DNA of 64,000 nt. Origin: Polyangiaceae bacterium. Its GTDB lineage: Bacteria; Myxococcota_A; Polyangia; Polyangiales; Polyangiaceae. Position numbers and translations under genes: made by a program. The notes beneath the pieces were generated by a model, which saw nothing but the letters and a program-made list of their open reading frames with translations, made no database searches and was not told the origin of the DNA. The stretch lies in assembly GCA_013361525.1 (NCBI GenBank), contig JABFXY010000002.1, forward strand, positions 62,001-126,000, written 5' to 3'. This document shows positions 45,020 through 54,725 of this stretch, in pieces (positions within the stretch are counted from its first letter, which is position 1; every line of letters begins with the position of its first letter).

Positions 45020-47551
45020 GTGTCGACGGCCTTACATGCGCTTCACGTCGCTGAGGATCGGTTCATCGCGCGGCAGGAGACCGTGCGCGACGTGTCTCGG
45101 CGTCTCCTCGAGGGTCAATCAGTCGTTATCGTCGGCTTCCCCGGCGTCGGAAAGACGCGGCTCGCGGCCGAGTGTCTTCGCGCGTTGAGCGATGAAGACG
45201 CGATGGTCGTCAAGCTCTCGGACGTTCGGGATAGGGAGGCGCTCGCGTCGAGGGTCGCGGAGGTCGCCGGCGTGTTTCGATCGCCGGCTTCGAGCGGCGC
45301 AGAATCGGAGGCTCACCTCCTCAGAATGCTCGCGTCGCGCGGTCCCGCAATCGTCGTGTTGGACGGCTTCGAGCATTTGCCTCGGCAGGCGGACGAGCTG
45401 CTTCGCGGATGGGTGCGCGGCTCGCCGCTCAGCTTCTTGGTGACGAGCCGACGTAGGCTCGAATGCGATCTCGACCATATCGAGCTCGCGCCGCTCGACA
45501 TCGTGGAGCGGAGGGGGTGGTCCGAGGCGGCGGAGCTGCTTCGGTGTCGCGCGCAGGAGCTTGCGAAGGTCGTTGTCGACGAAGCCGACCGCGACGCGGT
45601 GCACGCCCTCGCGAAGCGACTCGACGGTCTCCCGCTCGCGCTCGAGCTCGCGGCAGCTCGCCTATCGGTTTTGACGCCGGCACAGCTGCTCACGCGTCTC
45701 GACAAACGCTTCCAAACGCTGGACGGGGAAGGGCGTGGCCTCGCCGCTGCATTGGAGACTTCGTACGGTCTGCTCGAGGAGTCGGCCCGCGCCGTCTTGC
45801 GCGCTTGTAGTGTGTTTCGGGGAGGAATTCCGCTCGAGGCGCTGGAGCACGTCGTGGGTGAAGAGCGCGATACGCTCGGGCCGTTATCGGCCTTGCGCGC
45901 GCATTCTCTTCTGAGCGTCGAGCGCTCGGGGGATCGATACCGATACTCGCTCTCGCATTCTGTACGCGACTTCATCGAGGGCCGCGAGCAAGACGATCCG
46001 ATGTGGGAGGTTGCTCGTGCGAGACATGCAGCGTACTGGGCACGCGCGGGTGAGGCGGAGTCGAGTGAATCGCCGCCGCTTTCGCCCGAGATCGAGAATC
46101 TTCGCGCCGCCCTCGCGTGGGCCCGGGAACGTGAGCCGGAGCTCGCGGCGCGGCTCGCGCTGGTCCTTTCGGCGCCGTCGCTCGGGTTGCCCTATGGTGA
46201 TGTTCACCAGCTGCTGACACTCGTGCTCGACGCAGCTCCCCTGCAAGGCCGTCTCTACGCAGAGCTCCTCTTTCGACGGGGCACGGTGCGTCGGTTCATC
46301 GCAGAGTTCTCGGGCGCCATCGACGATCTCGGTCGCGCGCTCGAGATCGCAGAGCGACTCCAGGAGACTGCGCTTCACGCGGACATCCTCGCAGGGCTGG
46401 GGAATGCCCAGTCCGGTCAGGCCGATTGGGCGGGAGCTCGCCGCTATCTGGAGCGAGCGCTGGAGGTGCGCGGGTCGCCGGCGTTTGCCGCCTCCGTGAT
46501 TGCGATGATCGCCAATACGTACAGCAACGAGGACGCGTACGACCGCGCGGAGCCGCTCCTGCGGCAATCCATCGATCTCGCCGAAGAGCACAATGATGCC
46601 TACACGGAGGCGTTTGGTCGGTTGTCGTTGGGGATATTGCTCGTCGAGCGCGGTACGTTCGACGAGGCGTTTGCGGCGCTCATCGACTCCCTATCGATCC
46701 TCGAAACGAGCCGGTCGGTGCGGGTGATGCAGGCGCGGCACCTTCGCGCGGTCGCGCTCACCCACCTCGCCCGCGTCAAACAAGAGACCGGGGACGGCGC
46801 AGGCGCTTTGACCGATTATCACGAAGCCGTTGCCTACGCCGAAGAGACGGGGGTTCGCCGCGCCGAGGCCTTTGCCCTTCACGGCCTCGCCTCTCTGTTG
46901 CTCGAGCTCGGCGAGCTTCGCGCCGCGGACGATCGCATTCGAGCGGCGCTCCCGCTCATGCGAGAGAGCTGCAAAGACGTGGAAGGCGCGCTCGTCGCGC
47001 TTCAAGGTGTGTTGTTCGCGTTGCGCGGCGCACGCGCGGACGCCGAGCGATTCTTCCGTCGCGCGGAGGCGTTGCTCGCCGCCCACAAGCGGCCTGTATT
47101 CGAGGCCGCTCTCCAAGTGTTGCGCGGCGTGGACCCCGCCGATACGGCATTTGCGGAGTTCGCCGACGTGCGTATGGCGGCGAGGCTCCGAGCGCTCTTC
47201 GCCGACGCGCGCGAGAGCCCACCGTTGTTCGTTGCGCACGACGCGAGCTTCTTTCGGTCACCCGACGCCGCCGAGCAAGTATCGTTGGCTCGCCGCAAAT
47301 CGCTGCGCGCGATTCTTCGGGTCCTCGTCGAGGCTCGACTCGCGCGGCCTGGTGTTCCCCTGACCGTGGAGACGCTCGTTTCCGTCGGTTGGCCGGGTGA
47401 GCGAATCCTCTCGGCCGCAGGCGCCGAACGCGTGTACGCGGCGATTGCCACGTTACGCCGTCTCGGGTTGCGGGCTTTTCTCGTTCAGCAAGGCGACGGC
47501 TATATGTTGCGCGCGGATCGCCCCGTCGTGTTGCACGAGCCTCGGGCCTGA
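45020..47551 (+). CDS. STAND-type regulator with TPR region and C-terminal winged helix
   Basis: 843 residues from GTG 45020. Walker A GFPGVGKT (39-46), Walker B IVVLDGFE (111-118) and TSRRRLE (142-148) define the NTPase. The middle has many helical repeats (SGAIDDLGRALEIAERLQ, NEDAYDRAEPLLRQSIDLAEEH). The last ~80 residues (about 760-843) look like a winged helix: VSLARRKSLRAILRVLVEAR, SVGWPGERILSAAGAERVYAAI. Same domain order as the paralog at 6504-8942, whose tail has a matching phrase. Likely an ATP-switched transcription activator; signal unknown. Confidence 0.85.
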   Translation: MSTALHALHVAEDRFIARQETVRDVSRRLLEGQSVVIVGFPGVGKTRLAAECLRALSDEDAMVVKLSDVRDREALASRVAEVAGVFRSPASSGAESEAHLLRMLASRGPAIVVLDGFEHLPRQADELLRGWVRGSPLSFLVTSRRRLECDLDHIELAPLDIVERRGWSEAAELLRCRAQELAKVVVDEADRDAVHALAKRLDGLPLALELAAARLSVLTPAQLLTRLDKRFQTLDGEGRGLAAALETSYGLLEESARAVLRACSVFRGGIPLEALEHVVGEERDTLGPLSALRAHSLLSVERSGDRYRYSLSHSVRDFIEGREQDDPMWEVARARHAAYWARAGEAESSESPPLSPEIENLRAALAWAREREPELAARLALVLSAPSLGLPYGDVHQLLTLVLDAAPLQGRLYAELLFRRGTVRRFIAEFSGAIDDLGRALEIAERLQETALHADILAGLGNAQSGQADWAGARRYLERALEVRGSPAFAASVIAMIANTYSNEDAYDRAEPLLRQSIDLAEEHNDAYTEAFGRLSLGILLVERGTFDEAFAALIDSLSILETSRSVRVMQARHLRAVALTHLARVKQETGDGAGALTDYHEAVAYAEETGVRRAEAFALHGLASLLLELGELRAADDRIRAALPLMRESCKDVEGALVALQGVLFALRGARADAERFFRRAEALLAAHKRPVFEAALQVLRGVDPADTAFAEFADVRMAARLRALFADARESPPLFVAHDASFFRSPDAAEQVSLARRKSLRAILRVLVEARLARPGVPLTVETLVSVGWPGERILSAAGAERVYAAIATLRRLGLRAFLVQQGDGYMLRADRPVVLHEPRA

Positions 47552-47559
47552 CCACCCAA

Positions 47560-48495
47560 TCAAGGGGCGCAAAATGGCGCGCGGGCTCGCGCTCCTTCGA
47601 CGTCGGGTGGCGTGGCGGCCACTCGATCCAGGGCGCCCGTTGCACCATTCGACATGTCCTCGAGCAAGGCGACCGTTCGAGCGACGTCGGCCCCACCGAC
47701 CCAGCGAACGGTGTTGTCCGAGGCTGGGAGCCGAATTCCGGAGACGCCCGCTCTGGTCTCTGGCTCTCCGCCGGATGGGCCCTTCATCGCGCGGAGCTCC
47801 GTTCGGAGCATTTCCAGATAGCTTCTCGCCATCTCGACTTGTTGCGCGCGGGGCCGGCCCCCAGCCTCCAATACCTGGACGATGTCGCACAAATTGGCGG
47901 GGACCTCGTCGACGTGGAAGGCGTCGGGTCTGTATTGAGCGGAAGCAATCACGGTTTCGAGCGCCGCCGAAAGCGGATCTCCTGCGCGCGCCCGTTCGTG
48001 GATGCGCGCGTGGAACCATTCGTGACGGGTCGCGGGAGCCTCGTCCCAGTGGGTCTCGAGCGCGGAGAGAGGAAGATAAAGCGTACGCGTTTCCCGGTCG
48101 TAAGAAGCAGCCGCGTAGGGCTTCTGGAAGAAGAAGCCCACGTCGAAGCGAATTCGTACATCGGGCACGACCTGGCGAACGGCAGAGGGCACGAGTGTCA
48201 CCGCACAGGGACCGACCTCCGTCATCCGATCTCCAGGACGCGCGAGGTGCTCTTTGGCTAGCTGGAGCAAGCGCCCACACCAGGCTTCGCGCTCCTGGTC
48301 GCCGAGGACGGTCTCGCCTGGGATGTCGTCGATGATGCGGGGCCTGTTGGCGGCACGAAACGCCGCGACCGTGGTGGAGGCGGATTGGGGCGCTTGCGTC
48401 TTGTCGACGGTGGGTTCGTCAGAATTGACGTGTGCCGCCGATGTGCAATGCAGACAAGCCGAGAGAAGGATCGGAAGCAGCCCGTGCGCGCGCAT
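47560..48495 (-). CDS. lipoprotein with HEWFH metal-binding-like motif
   Basis: 311 residues with a hydrophobic signal region (ILLSAC near residue 14). TRHEWFHARIHERA (about 157-170) places His and Glu as in zinc metalloprotease helices (HExxH), although here the order is HEWFH with a second HE nearby. No closer family is recognised. Probably exported; proteolytic activity is only a guess. Confidence 0.6.
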   Translation of the reverse strand: MRAHGLLPILLSACLHCTSAAHVNSDEPTVDKTQAPQSASTTVAAFRAANRPRIIDDIPGETVLGDQEREAWCGRLLQLAKEHLARPGDRMTEVGPCAVTLVPSAVRQVVPDVRIRFDVGFFFQKPYAAASYDRETRTLYLPLSALETHWDEAPATRHEWFHARIHERARAGDPLSAALETVIASAQYRPDAFHVDEVPANLCDIVQVLEAGGRPRAQQVEMARSYLEMLRTELRAMKGPSGGEPETRAGVSGIRLPASDNTVRWVGGADVARTVALLEDMSNGATGALDRVAATPPDVEGARARAPFCAP

Positions 48496-48546
48496 CGACG
48501 ATGCGGGTTAGCATGACCCTGAGCGTCCGCCCATCGTTTCCCCTTT

Positions 48547-48661
48547 CCGGGATGTTGCGACCGCTTCACGGCTCTGAGGGGTTCCGAAATTCGGAGCTTC
48601 GAGGGGACATCCCGGGGGGGATCGGCGCCTGAAGCTCGGCTTTTTGGAGCTACCTGGCGCC
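48547..48661. terminator. two stacked inverted repeats between genes
   Basis: CCGGGATGT (48547-48555) pairs with ACATCCCGG (48607-48615), with an inner CCGA/TCGG pairing. A second set pairs GGCGCC (48624-48629) with GGCGCC (48656-48661), reaching into the methyltransferase stop, with an inner AGCTC/GAGCT. The second could be the terminator of that minus-strand gene; the first lies in the leader of the gene at 47560-48495. Confidence 0.45.
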
Positions 48662-49363
48662 GGGCTCATGCCCATTGCGCCACGCGAGCGCAAAGCTCGC
48701 AGGCATGCCCCGGTGATGCCGCCAGCCGGGGGCGCGTGCCACCAACTCGTCGTCGATGACCCGCTCCAACAGGTCTTGCAATTGGAAGCCGACCCGATGG
48801 GCGCTCGTCACGTGATCGGAGAGGAGATGGATCGTATTTTCGATCGCGATGCTTTCCCCGGTATCGAGATCGAAATGGGTCGGAATGCCATTGAGCAAGA
48901 AGTGTGGGTGGAAACCGACGAGAACGGCAACCCCACCTGGCCGGCACAGCCGCGCGACCTCGGCGTACAAGGAGTCGAGCTCTGGTAGGTGCTCCACCGA
49001 AAGCACATTGATGACGAGGTCGGCCTGCCCGCCGGGGAGCGACGTTCTCCGAATGTCCTCGAGCCGCAGCTCACCGTAGACGCCGCGTTGGCGTGCGGCG
49101 TCCAGCATCTGCGGGCACAGGTCGACACCGTCGACACGCCGCGCGCCCACCGATGTGAGCCACGAGCCGGTGCGACCGGTGCCGCAGGCCAGGTCGATGG
49201 CGTAGTCCACGCCGAAGTCTACCGAGGCGAGCCGACGGAGAAGGGCTACGTCGAGATCGTCGGTCATCCTACAATCGTAGGAGCGCGACCACAGGCGATA
49301 GCCTTCGAGCACGTCTACGGTGCGGTAATGGCGCTTGTCGTATGCAGCGAAAGGCAGCGGCAT
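48650..49363 (-). CDS. class I SAM-dependent methyltransferase
   Basis: 237 residues. Motif I DLACGTGRTGSWL, the acidic end of the next strand (VDGVDLC), the ADLVINVLSVEHL motif and RPGGVAVL match the Rossmann fold that binds S-adenosylmethionine. The methyl acceptor is unknown. The start phrase has no unusual extension; it sits 51 bp downstream of the glycosyltransferase stop on the same strand. Confidence 0.88.
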   Translation of the reverse strand: MPLPFAAYDKRHYRTVDVLEGYRLWSRSYDCRMTDDLDVALLRRLASVDFGVDYAIDLACGTGRTGSWLTSVGARRVDGVDLCPQMLDAARQRGVYGELRLEDIRRTSLPGGQADLVINVLSVEHLPELDSLYAEVARLCRPGGVAVLVGFHPHFLLNGIPTHFDLDTGESIAIENTIHLLSDHVTSAHRVGFQLQDLLERVIDDELVARAPGWRHHRGMPASFALAWRNGHEPGAR

Positions 49364-49414
49364 TGCGGTAAATCGTACACCATCCGCCTGTTCGCGAAAG
49401 CTCGTACGGGGCCT

Positions 49415-50521
49415 CTACCGCACTTCGTCGACGAGCCGCCGCGCCGCGATCCGGGCCCCATCGACGACGATCTTCTCGGCAATGGAGCTGGCCCGTTCCA
49501 CCGTCGCCGGCTCGAATGCCGACTTCAGAGCAGAGGTGAGCGCGTCCGTCGTGAGTGCGGCAATGGGAACCGAAGCTCCGATGCCGAGGTCACACACGCG
49601 TCCGGCCCAAAACGGTTGATCGCTGAACATAGGGACGACCACCTGCGGCGCGGCGGCACGCGCGGCGGTCAGGGTCGTGCCGGCGCCGCCGTGATGTACG
49701 ACGGCTGCGACGCAGCGAAAAAGCGCCTGCTGATTGATGTCGTCGATTGCGATGCAATCCGGCGATTCGTCAATGAGCCCCAGATCGGCCCAGCCCTTCG
49801 AGACGATCGCCCTTCGCCCAACCGCGCGCGCCGCTTCGACGAGCTTACGACTCGTGCCCTCCGCGACGGGCATACTTCCGAATCCGAGATAGATGGGTGG
49901 CTCGCCGCCGTCGAGAAACGATAGGAGGTGAGCGGGCAGCGGGCTGGAGTCGTCGAGAATCCAAGCACCGGTCTGCACCAACCTCTTGCCATGCATCGAC
50001 GGCGCCGGATCGAGCGTCGGGTCGGTCGCGAGCCACGGAGCGTCGGTGACGACGTGGCGCAACAAGTCCGCGATGGGAGCGAGGCCGAGCCGTACTCGGT
50101 TGGCGTTGACCCGCTCGAGAGAGCGCTCGTTCCAAATGCGGGTGTTGGCGTCGTCGGGCAGCGACGTCGGTGCGTACAGGGCATTGACATAAGGAACGCC
50201 CCGAAGCTCCGCGACGGAGCGCGCCGCGTGTTGGTGCGCGTTCGCCCCGAGAATCACGTCGCAACCCCTCGCCGCCGCACCAATCGTGTCGAATTGGTCG
50301 GCGATGAGATCGGGTATCTGGATGGGTGGCGCTCCGGGCTTCGGCGAGCGCATCTCGATGCCGACGGCTGTTGCCGCGAACCCGAGGCGCTCGGCCCACT
50401 CGACGAAGTTCGGCGGAACGCACAGGCGCACCTCGTGACCGAGCGCGCGCACCTCGAGCGCCAGCGCGAGCACCGGCTGAACATCCCCGCGCGTCCCCAC
50501 GACGGAAAGCAATGCCCGCAT
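49415..50521 (-). CDS. UGT/GT28-type glycosyltransferase
   Basis: 368 residues from ATG 50521, after a GGGGGA Shine-Dalgarno; a longer frame to 50854 overlaps the divergent gene and is rejected. It starts LLSVVGTRGDVQPVLALALEV, the UGT-like N-terminus, and has the C-terminal nucleotide-sugar site HHGGAGTT plus PMFSDQPFWA. Enzymes of this kind glycosylate lipids or secondary metabolites; the acceptor is unknown. Next to a methyltransferase, it could belong to a small tailoring pair, which is inference. Confidence 0.87.
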   Translation of the reverse strand: MRALLSVVGTRGDVQPVLALALEVRALGHEVRLCVPPNFVEWAERLGFAATAVGIEMRSPKPGAPPIQIPDLIADQFDTIGAAARGCDVILGANAHQHAARSVAELRGVPYVNALYAPTSLPDDANTRIWNERSLERVNANRVRLGLAPIADLLRHVVTDAPWLATDPTLDPAPSMHGKRLVQTGAWILDDSSPLPAHLLSFLDGGEPPIYLGFGSMPVAEGTSRKLVEAARAVGRRAIVSKGWADLGLIDESPDCIAIDDINQQALFRCVAAVVHHGGAGTTLTAARAAAPQVVVPMFSDQPFWAGRVCDLGIGASVPIAALTTDALTSALKSAFEPATVERASSIAEKIVVDGARIAARRLVDEVR

Positions 50522-50578
50522 CGTCTTCCCCCTGTCTTGCACGGATCTCGAAACGCCTTCGGATTGTAGCATGCGCCC

Positions 50579-51388
50579 ATGGCACCCCTCCCGGGCGACG
50601 TATCCGAAGCGCTGGGCATCGCCGAGCACGACACGACTTGGGTGCGTATTCGGTCGAGCCTCGGATCCATCATCGGTGAGACGTTCTTGATTTCGAGCCC
50701 CGGTCGCATGCGCGTTGCCATGCGAACGTCGGCGCTCGCGGATCTGGAGGAGCTCACGCTTGCCCAACCTCCCGCATACGAGGAGAGCGAGAACGCCGCG
50801 TCCGTGGTCGTCGTGCGTGACGGCCAGAGCGGGGCGAACGCCGAACGCATCCACGTCGGCTACCTCGAGCGCGAGGAGGTCCGCGCATTCTTCCAGGCAT
50901 CGACGCGGCCCGCGCCCGTCGAGGAGACCGGGCAGGCCGAGATGCGTGTCCAGCTCGTCTCGCTACTCCGACAGAATGCGATAGACACGATGCGCGCGAA
51001 GCTCGTGACGGTGCTCGCGGGCCGGAATGCGGCGCGGCGAGCGGAGCTCACCAAGAGAGCCGCCGAGGCGAAGGCCCCCGAGACGAAGGAGCAGGCCATC
51101 CGCCGAGCCGAGCGCGAGGTTCGTCGGTTGGTCGAGACGACTCCGCGTCTCGACGCCCGCATTGGAGCGCTGAGGAAGAGGCGCCGCAGCCACTCGAAAG
51201 CCGCTAGGGAGATCTTCGACGACGCGATCGAGGCCGCGCGCGACGAGCTCCGTGCGCGCGCCGGAGAAATTCAGGAGGATCGAGAGCGTTCCCGCGTCGC
51301 CCCGGAGGGGAGCGCTCGCTCGCGGTGGCTCTGGTACTTCGTCGTGGTTGGCGTCGTCGTCTTGGTGCTTTGGTACGTCGGGCGCTAG
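50579..51388 (+). CDS. membrane protein with coiled-coil region and C-terminal anchor
   Basis: 269 residues. After ~120 ordered residues (VGYLEREEVRAFFQASTRP) comes a charged coiled-coil-like stretch (about 150-235, rich in RRAER, KAAREIF, AIEAARDEL). The C-terminus is a single hydrophobic helix (about 248-266, LWYFVVVGVVVLVLWYV), so the protein is tail-anchored with its bulk in the cytoplasm. Not recognised otherwise. It is divergent to the glycosyltransferase by 57 bp. Confidence 0.72.
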   Translation: MAPLPGDVSEALGIAEHDTTWVRIRSSLGSIIGETFLISSPGRMRVAMRTSALADLEELTLAQPPAYEESENAASVVVVRDGQSGANAERIHVGYLEREEVRAFFQASTRPAPVEETGQAEMRVQLVSLLRQNAIDTMRAKLVTVLAGRNAARRAELTKRAAEAKAPETKEQAIRRAEREVRRLVETTPRLDARIGALRKRRRSHSKAAREIFDDAIEAARDELRARAGEIQEDRERSRVAPEGSARSRWLWYFVVVGVVVLVLWYVGR

Positions 51389-51406
51389 GCGCGTCTCGGT
51401 CGTCTT

Positions 51407-53512
51407 TTATTGCGGCTCGGCCAGCGCGCAAAATCCTCCAATGCAATCGTGCGTCGCCGAGTCGCAGCAGTCCGACGCCGTCTCGCAGGCTTCACCCTCG
51501 CGCGCGCATCCGCCGGGTGGCGGAACGCAAACGTAATTGCCCATGTCGTCGGGTTGGCAGAACCCGCCGCAGCACTCGAAGCCCTGCTCGCACGAGTCGC
51601 CTTCCTGGTGGCAAGCCTCGAGGGCCCAATAGCCGCTCATGTTGATCGTGCTCGCGTCTTGTCCGGGCAACCAGAACGCAGGGTGGCTCGGGTCTTGGCC
51701 GGGCACCGGGTTGACGTCGACCGCGGCGACCCAGAGCTGCTTTCGATTTTCGTAAGTCGGATTCGACGTCGATCGCATCGAGTTGCCGTAGTCGCGCGGA
51801 CTGACGAACACGACCCAGATATATCCGCCGACCGCGATGGGATTGACCGTCGGCTGATAGGCGATGTGCTGGTTCTTCGGTTCGAGGTCCGCGCCGCTCG
51901 CCGCGGCGAGCAGACTCTCGCCGGCCGCGCCGGCGACGTCGGTGATGAAGAGATCGTCCGAGCCGACTTGATTGGCCCCGTATTTTGCTCGGCTGTAATT
52001 GCCCTTTTGGTAGACGACCCAGCCCGAGTCCGGCGAAAAGCTGGGAAACGCGATGGCCTCGGCGCCGCCATTCGCAATGGTGCGTCGATTCGAGAAGACA
52101 TTGCTCGCCTGGTCGAAATCGAAGACGTCGAGGTCGGCGCGCCAGAACTCCACGGGGTAAGATCCAGTGACGTTGCTCGAGAACGCGAGGAGCTTTCCAT
52201 CCGGGGAGAAGGCAGGATCGGCGACCTTGTCTACAATGCCGTCGAGCGCGCTCGCGATCGGCGCGCCGCTCGTCGCGTCACGCAGACGCATGGACATATT
52301 GACGTCGTTCTCCACCGCGAGCGCGCCGTCAGGGGTGAGAGCGAGGTAGATCGTCGTCGAATCGTACGGGGTAATCTGCAGTACGCCCGGCGGGTCGGCG
52401 GCCAAATCGATCGTCCCCCACGGGCTCGCGGTCGAACCTGCCTTTTCGAATACCGATGCGATGCGCGAGCCGTCTTTGCTGACGGTGTGGCACGCTACAC
52501 AGCGCTTGTTGTTTCCGCCGCTCTCCCAAGGAGGCACGGCTCCGTTGTAATTGGCGGGTGTCGGGGTACCGAGCTGATCGGCAGGGCCCGAGTCGAAGAC
52601 GATCGACGGTGACGCGGCACCCGGCGCGATCTTCATCAATTGTCCGGTGTTGACTGCCCAATAGTAAATCGATCCGCGCAAGCTGCCCTGGGCGATGGTC
52701 CAGCTCTGGGTCATGGCCTGATGGGCCTGCCCGCCGGAGAGCCGCTTGATGGACAACGACAGTGAGCCCCCTTTGTTCGACTCGGTCAGTGCGGTCCAGA
52801 TGTTCTCCGGGATCGCCGCACGGCTCGGGGGTTCGGCGTCCACGTAGAGCGTCGCCTCGGCGAAGGGCTCGGTGAGGGTGATTTGATACGAATCGCCGGG
52901 GGCGCCCCCATCCCATTGGAGGAGCGGCGCGCGGATGCCGCGAGCAAACACCGTTTGATCATAAGGATAGAGGAGTGTCCCGGAGGGATTGCCGTCCGGC
53001 GCGTCGAACAGCATTTGATCCGCCGGTGACAAGCCTGCCGGGTTGTCGGTGAAATGCAGCTTCACCGTCACCGATGCCGTGGCGGTGAGGGAGCCAACGG
53101 TGGCGGTCAACGTCCCCTCGCCGCCGAGATTCCCATTGGCGGTGACGACGCCGTCCTCGTCGACGAGCGCAAGCGGTAGCTGATCGAAGCTCCAGCTCGC
53201 TTGCACGGGCGCCGTCGTTTGGTCCTCGTACGTCGCGATGGCGACGAACGATTCGGGAGAAGACGCGCCGTTCGTGACGTCGATCGTCGTCATCGGCGGG
53301 TCGACCGTGACGCTCACGACGTCGCCGTGATCCATGAAGCTCGTCGTCCCGCCTCCGTCGCCCCCGCTACCACCCGCGCCGCTCGCCGTGGTCGTCGTCG
53401 AGCTCGCTTCGCCTCCGGAGGCGCCGGTGCCGCCGTCGTCGGAGCACGCGGGCGCCGCAAGCGCTGCGCTGATGATGGAAGCGAGCAGAAGCAGCGACGT
53501 ACGAACACGCAT
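51407..53512 (-). CDS. secreted lipoprotein with PD40-like propeller and heme motif
   Basis: 701 residues from ATG 53512, with signal peptide and lipobox (LAAPAC). The N-terminal part has an Ig/Big-like module (GVVTANGNLGGEGTLTATVG). A single CVACH (in CVACHTVSKDG, about 363) is a c-type heme-attachment motif. The rest carries PD40/TolB-type phrases (PAFSPDGKLLAFSSN, FPSFSPDSGWVVYQKG). The end is a Cys-rich block (CEQGFECCGGFC, CETASDCCDSATHDC) like those of secreted myxobacterial proteins. Likely outer-surface; redox role inferred only from the heme motif. Confidence 0.83.
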   Translation of the reverse strand: MRVRTSLLLLASIISAALAAPACSDDGGTGASGGEASSTTTTASGAGGSGGDGGGTTSFMDHGDVVSVTVDPPMTTIDVTNGASSPESFVAIATYEDQTTAPVQASWSFDQLPLALVDEDGVVTANGNLGGEGTLTATVGSLTATASVTVKLHFTDNPAGLSPADQMLFDAPDGNPSGTLLYPYDQTVFARGIRAPLLQWDGGAPGDSYQITLTEPFAEATLYVDAEPPSRAAIPENIWTALTESNKGGSLSLSIKRLSGGQAHQAMTQSWTIAQGSLRGSIYYWAVNTGQLMKIAPGAASPSIVFDSGPADQLGTPTPANYNGAVPPWESGGNNKRCVACHTVSKDGSRIASVFEKAGSTASPWGTIDLAADPPGVLQITPYDSTTIYLALTPDGALAVENDVNMSMRLRDATSGAPIASALDGIVDKVADPAFSPDGKLLAFSSNVTGSYPVEFWRADLDVFDFDQASNVFSNRRTIANGGAEAIAFPSFSPDSGWVVYQKGNYSRAKYGANQVGSDDLFITDVAGAAGESLLAAASGADLEPKNQHIAYQPTVNPIAVGGYIWVVFVSPRDYGNSMRSTSNPTYENRKQLWVAAVDVNPVPGQDPSHPAFWLPGQDASTINMSGYWALEACHQEGDSCEQGFECCGGFCQPDDMGNYVCVPPPGGCAREGEACETASDCCDSATHDCIGGFCALAEPQ

Positions 53513-53727
53513 CGGTGACACCTCGGTCGACGAGGTTAACCCAATTGCGACGTGGCCAGTTCGAGGATGATGTGCCGCCCCGCACGATCTCTGTCGCCGG
53601 GCGAGGCCGTGTGACGCGGCGCCGGCGCCGTCGTGACGCACGATTGCCACCAACGAATATTCGGTTCGCGAGGCGCGAGAAATGTCCTCGACCTATCGGC
53701 TTCGAGATCGCAAATCCCGACTACGCG

Positions 53728-54606
53728 ATGCGCCGAGCCCTGCCCGTCTCATGCGTAGGTGGTCTGTTCGTACTCGGTTGTTCGACGGACAGCCATCTCT
53801 CGGAGGAGCCGCAGGCTTCGGCGGCCATTGTCGCCTCGCCGCCTGCAGGAGCTTCTGCCGATGAGTCTTCTCTCTTCGACGTCGCGACACCCATCGACGG
53901 CTTGACCCCGGAGGACGTGGGCTTCGGCGCGGCCGTCGACCGCGCTGCGGCCGCTGGTCCGACGGTTCGTGCGGCGGCGGCACAAAGGGTCATCGCGCTC
54001 GCCAACGAACGGGGGTCGACCGCATGGCGCGAGCGCGCGCGCCCTCTCATCGAGGACGCCAACACGCGTCGAGGATTTCTTCTTGCCGCCGCCGACATCG
54101 ATTTTCAGCTGCGGCAGTATCAGCTCGAGCGTATGGCGCCGCTCTTTTCGGCCATGCGAAAGATCGACACGCCGTCGATTCGCGCTTGGCTCTATGCGGA
54201 GGCAGCGCATGCCTTCGAGGATGTCGAGCGCAGGCGCGTTGCGCTCGCGCTTCTGCACGCGCTCGGCAACGCGAAAGAGGTCGCATCGCCCGAGGTGACG
54301 GCGCTCGACCGAGCGCTGGAGCAGACGCGGCCGAACGTCGTGCCCGACGCGGCGGAGGTTCTCCAGTCGATGCAGCGGAAGCTTTCGAGATGTGGTGTCG
54401 ATCACGCGCCGGGTCGAGCGGTCCGGCTCGACATGGCCGTTCTCGTCGATGCCGCAGGGCACGTGAAATCCGCGCGTGCGCTCAATGCGACGACGCTGAC
54501 GCCGCTCGAGCTATGCCTCGTCGAGGCGTTGCGATGGGCACAGTTCGCTCCGACCACCGCGGGGGAGCGTGTGACCCTCGTCATCCCGTTCGCGTTCCAG
54601 CCGTGA
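53728..54606 (+). CDS. lipoprotein with TonB/AgmX-like C-terminal domain
   Basis: 292 residues from ATG 53728, giving lipobox VLGC. The C-terminal ~90 residues (RLDMAVLVDAAGHVKSARAL, then LELCLVEALRWAQFAP) match the TonB C-terminal/AgmX-like fold in which a short beta unit is followed by 'C.......W.F....'. The middle is helical. AgmX-like proteins occur near gliding and envelope functions in myxobacteria; no role is proven here. Confidence 0.7.
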   Translation: MRRALPVSCVGGLFVLGCSTDSHLSEEPQASAAIVASPPAGASADESSLFDVATPIDGLTPEDVGFGAAVDRAAAAGPTVRAAAAQRVIALANERGSTAWRERARPLIEDANTRRGFLLAAADIDFQLRQYQLERMAPLFSAMRKIDTPSIRAWLYAEAAHAFEDVERRRVALALLHALGNAKEVASPEVTALDRALEQTRPNVVPDAAEVLQSMQRKLSRCGVDHAPGRAVRLDMAVLVDAAGHVKSARALNATTLTPLELCLVEALRWAQFAPTTAGERVTLVIPFAFQP

Positions 54607-54610
54607 CCGT

Positions 54611-54634
54611 GTTCGGGCAGCTCGGGCCCCGAAC
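54611..54634 (+). terminator. likely terminator of the preceding lipoprotein gene
   Basis: GTTCGGG (54611-54617) pairs with CCCGAAC (54628-54634) just after the stop at 54606 and is followed by TTTCAAC. A second perfect hairpin CGGGGC-ACGA-GCCCCG (54684-54699) lies further on, 26 bp before the next gene. Confidence 0.45.
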
Positions 54635-54725
54635 TTTCAACCAACTTTCAGGCTGAAATCTCCGAGCGCCGGTCACTCTCCAACGGGGCACGAGCCCCGA
54701 CTTTCCTCGCTTGGAGAAGACCTTC

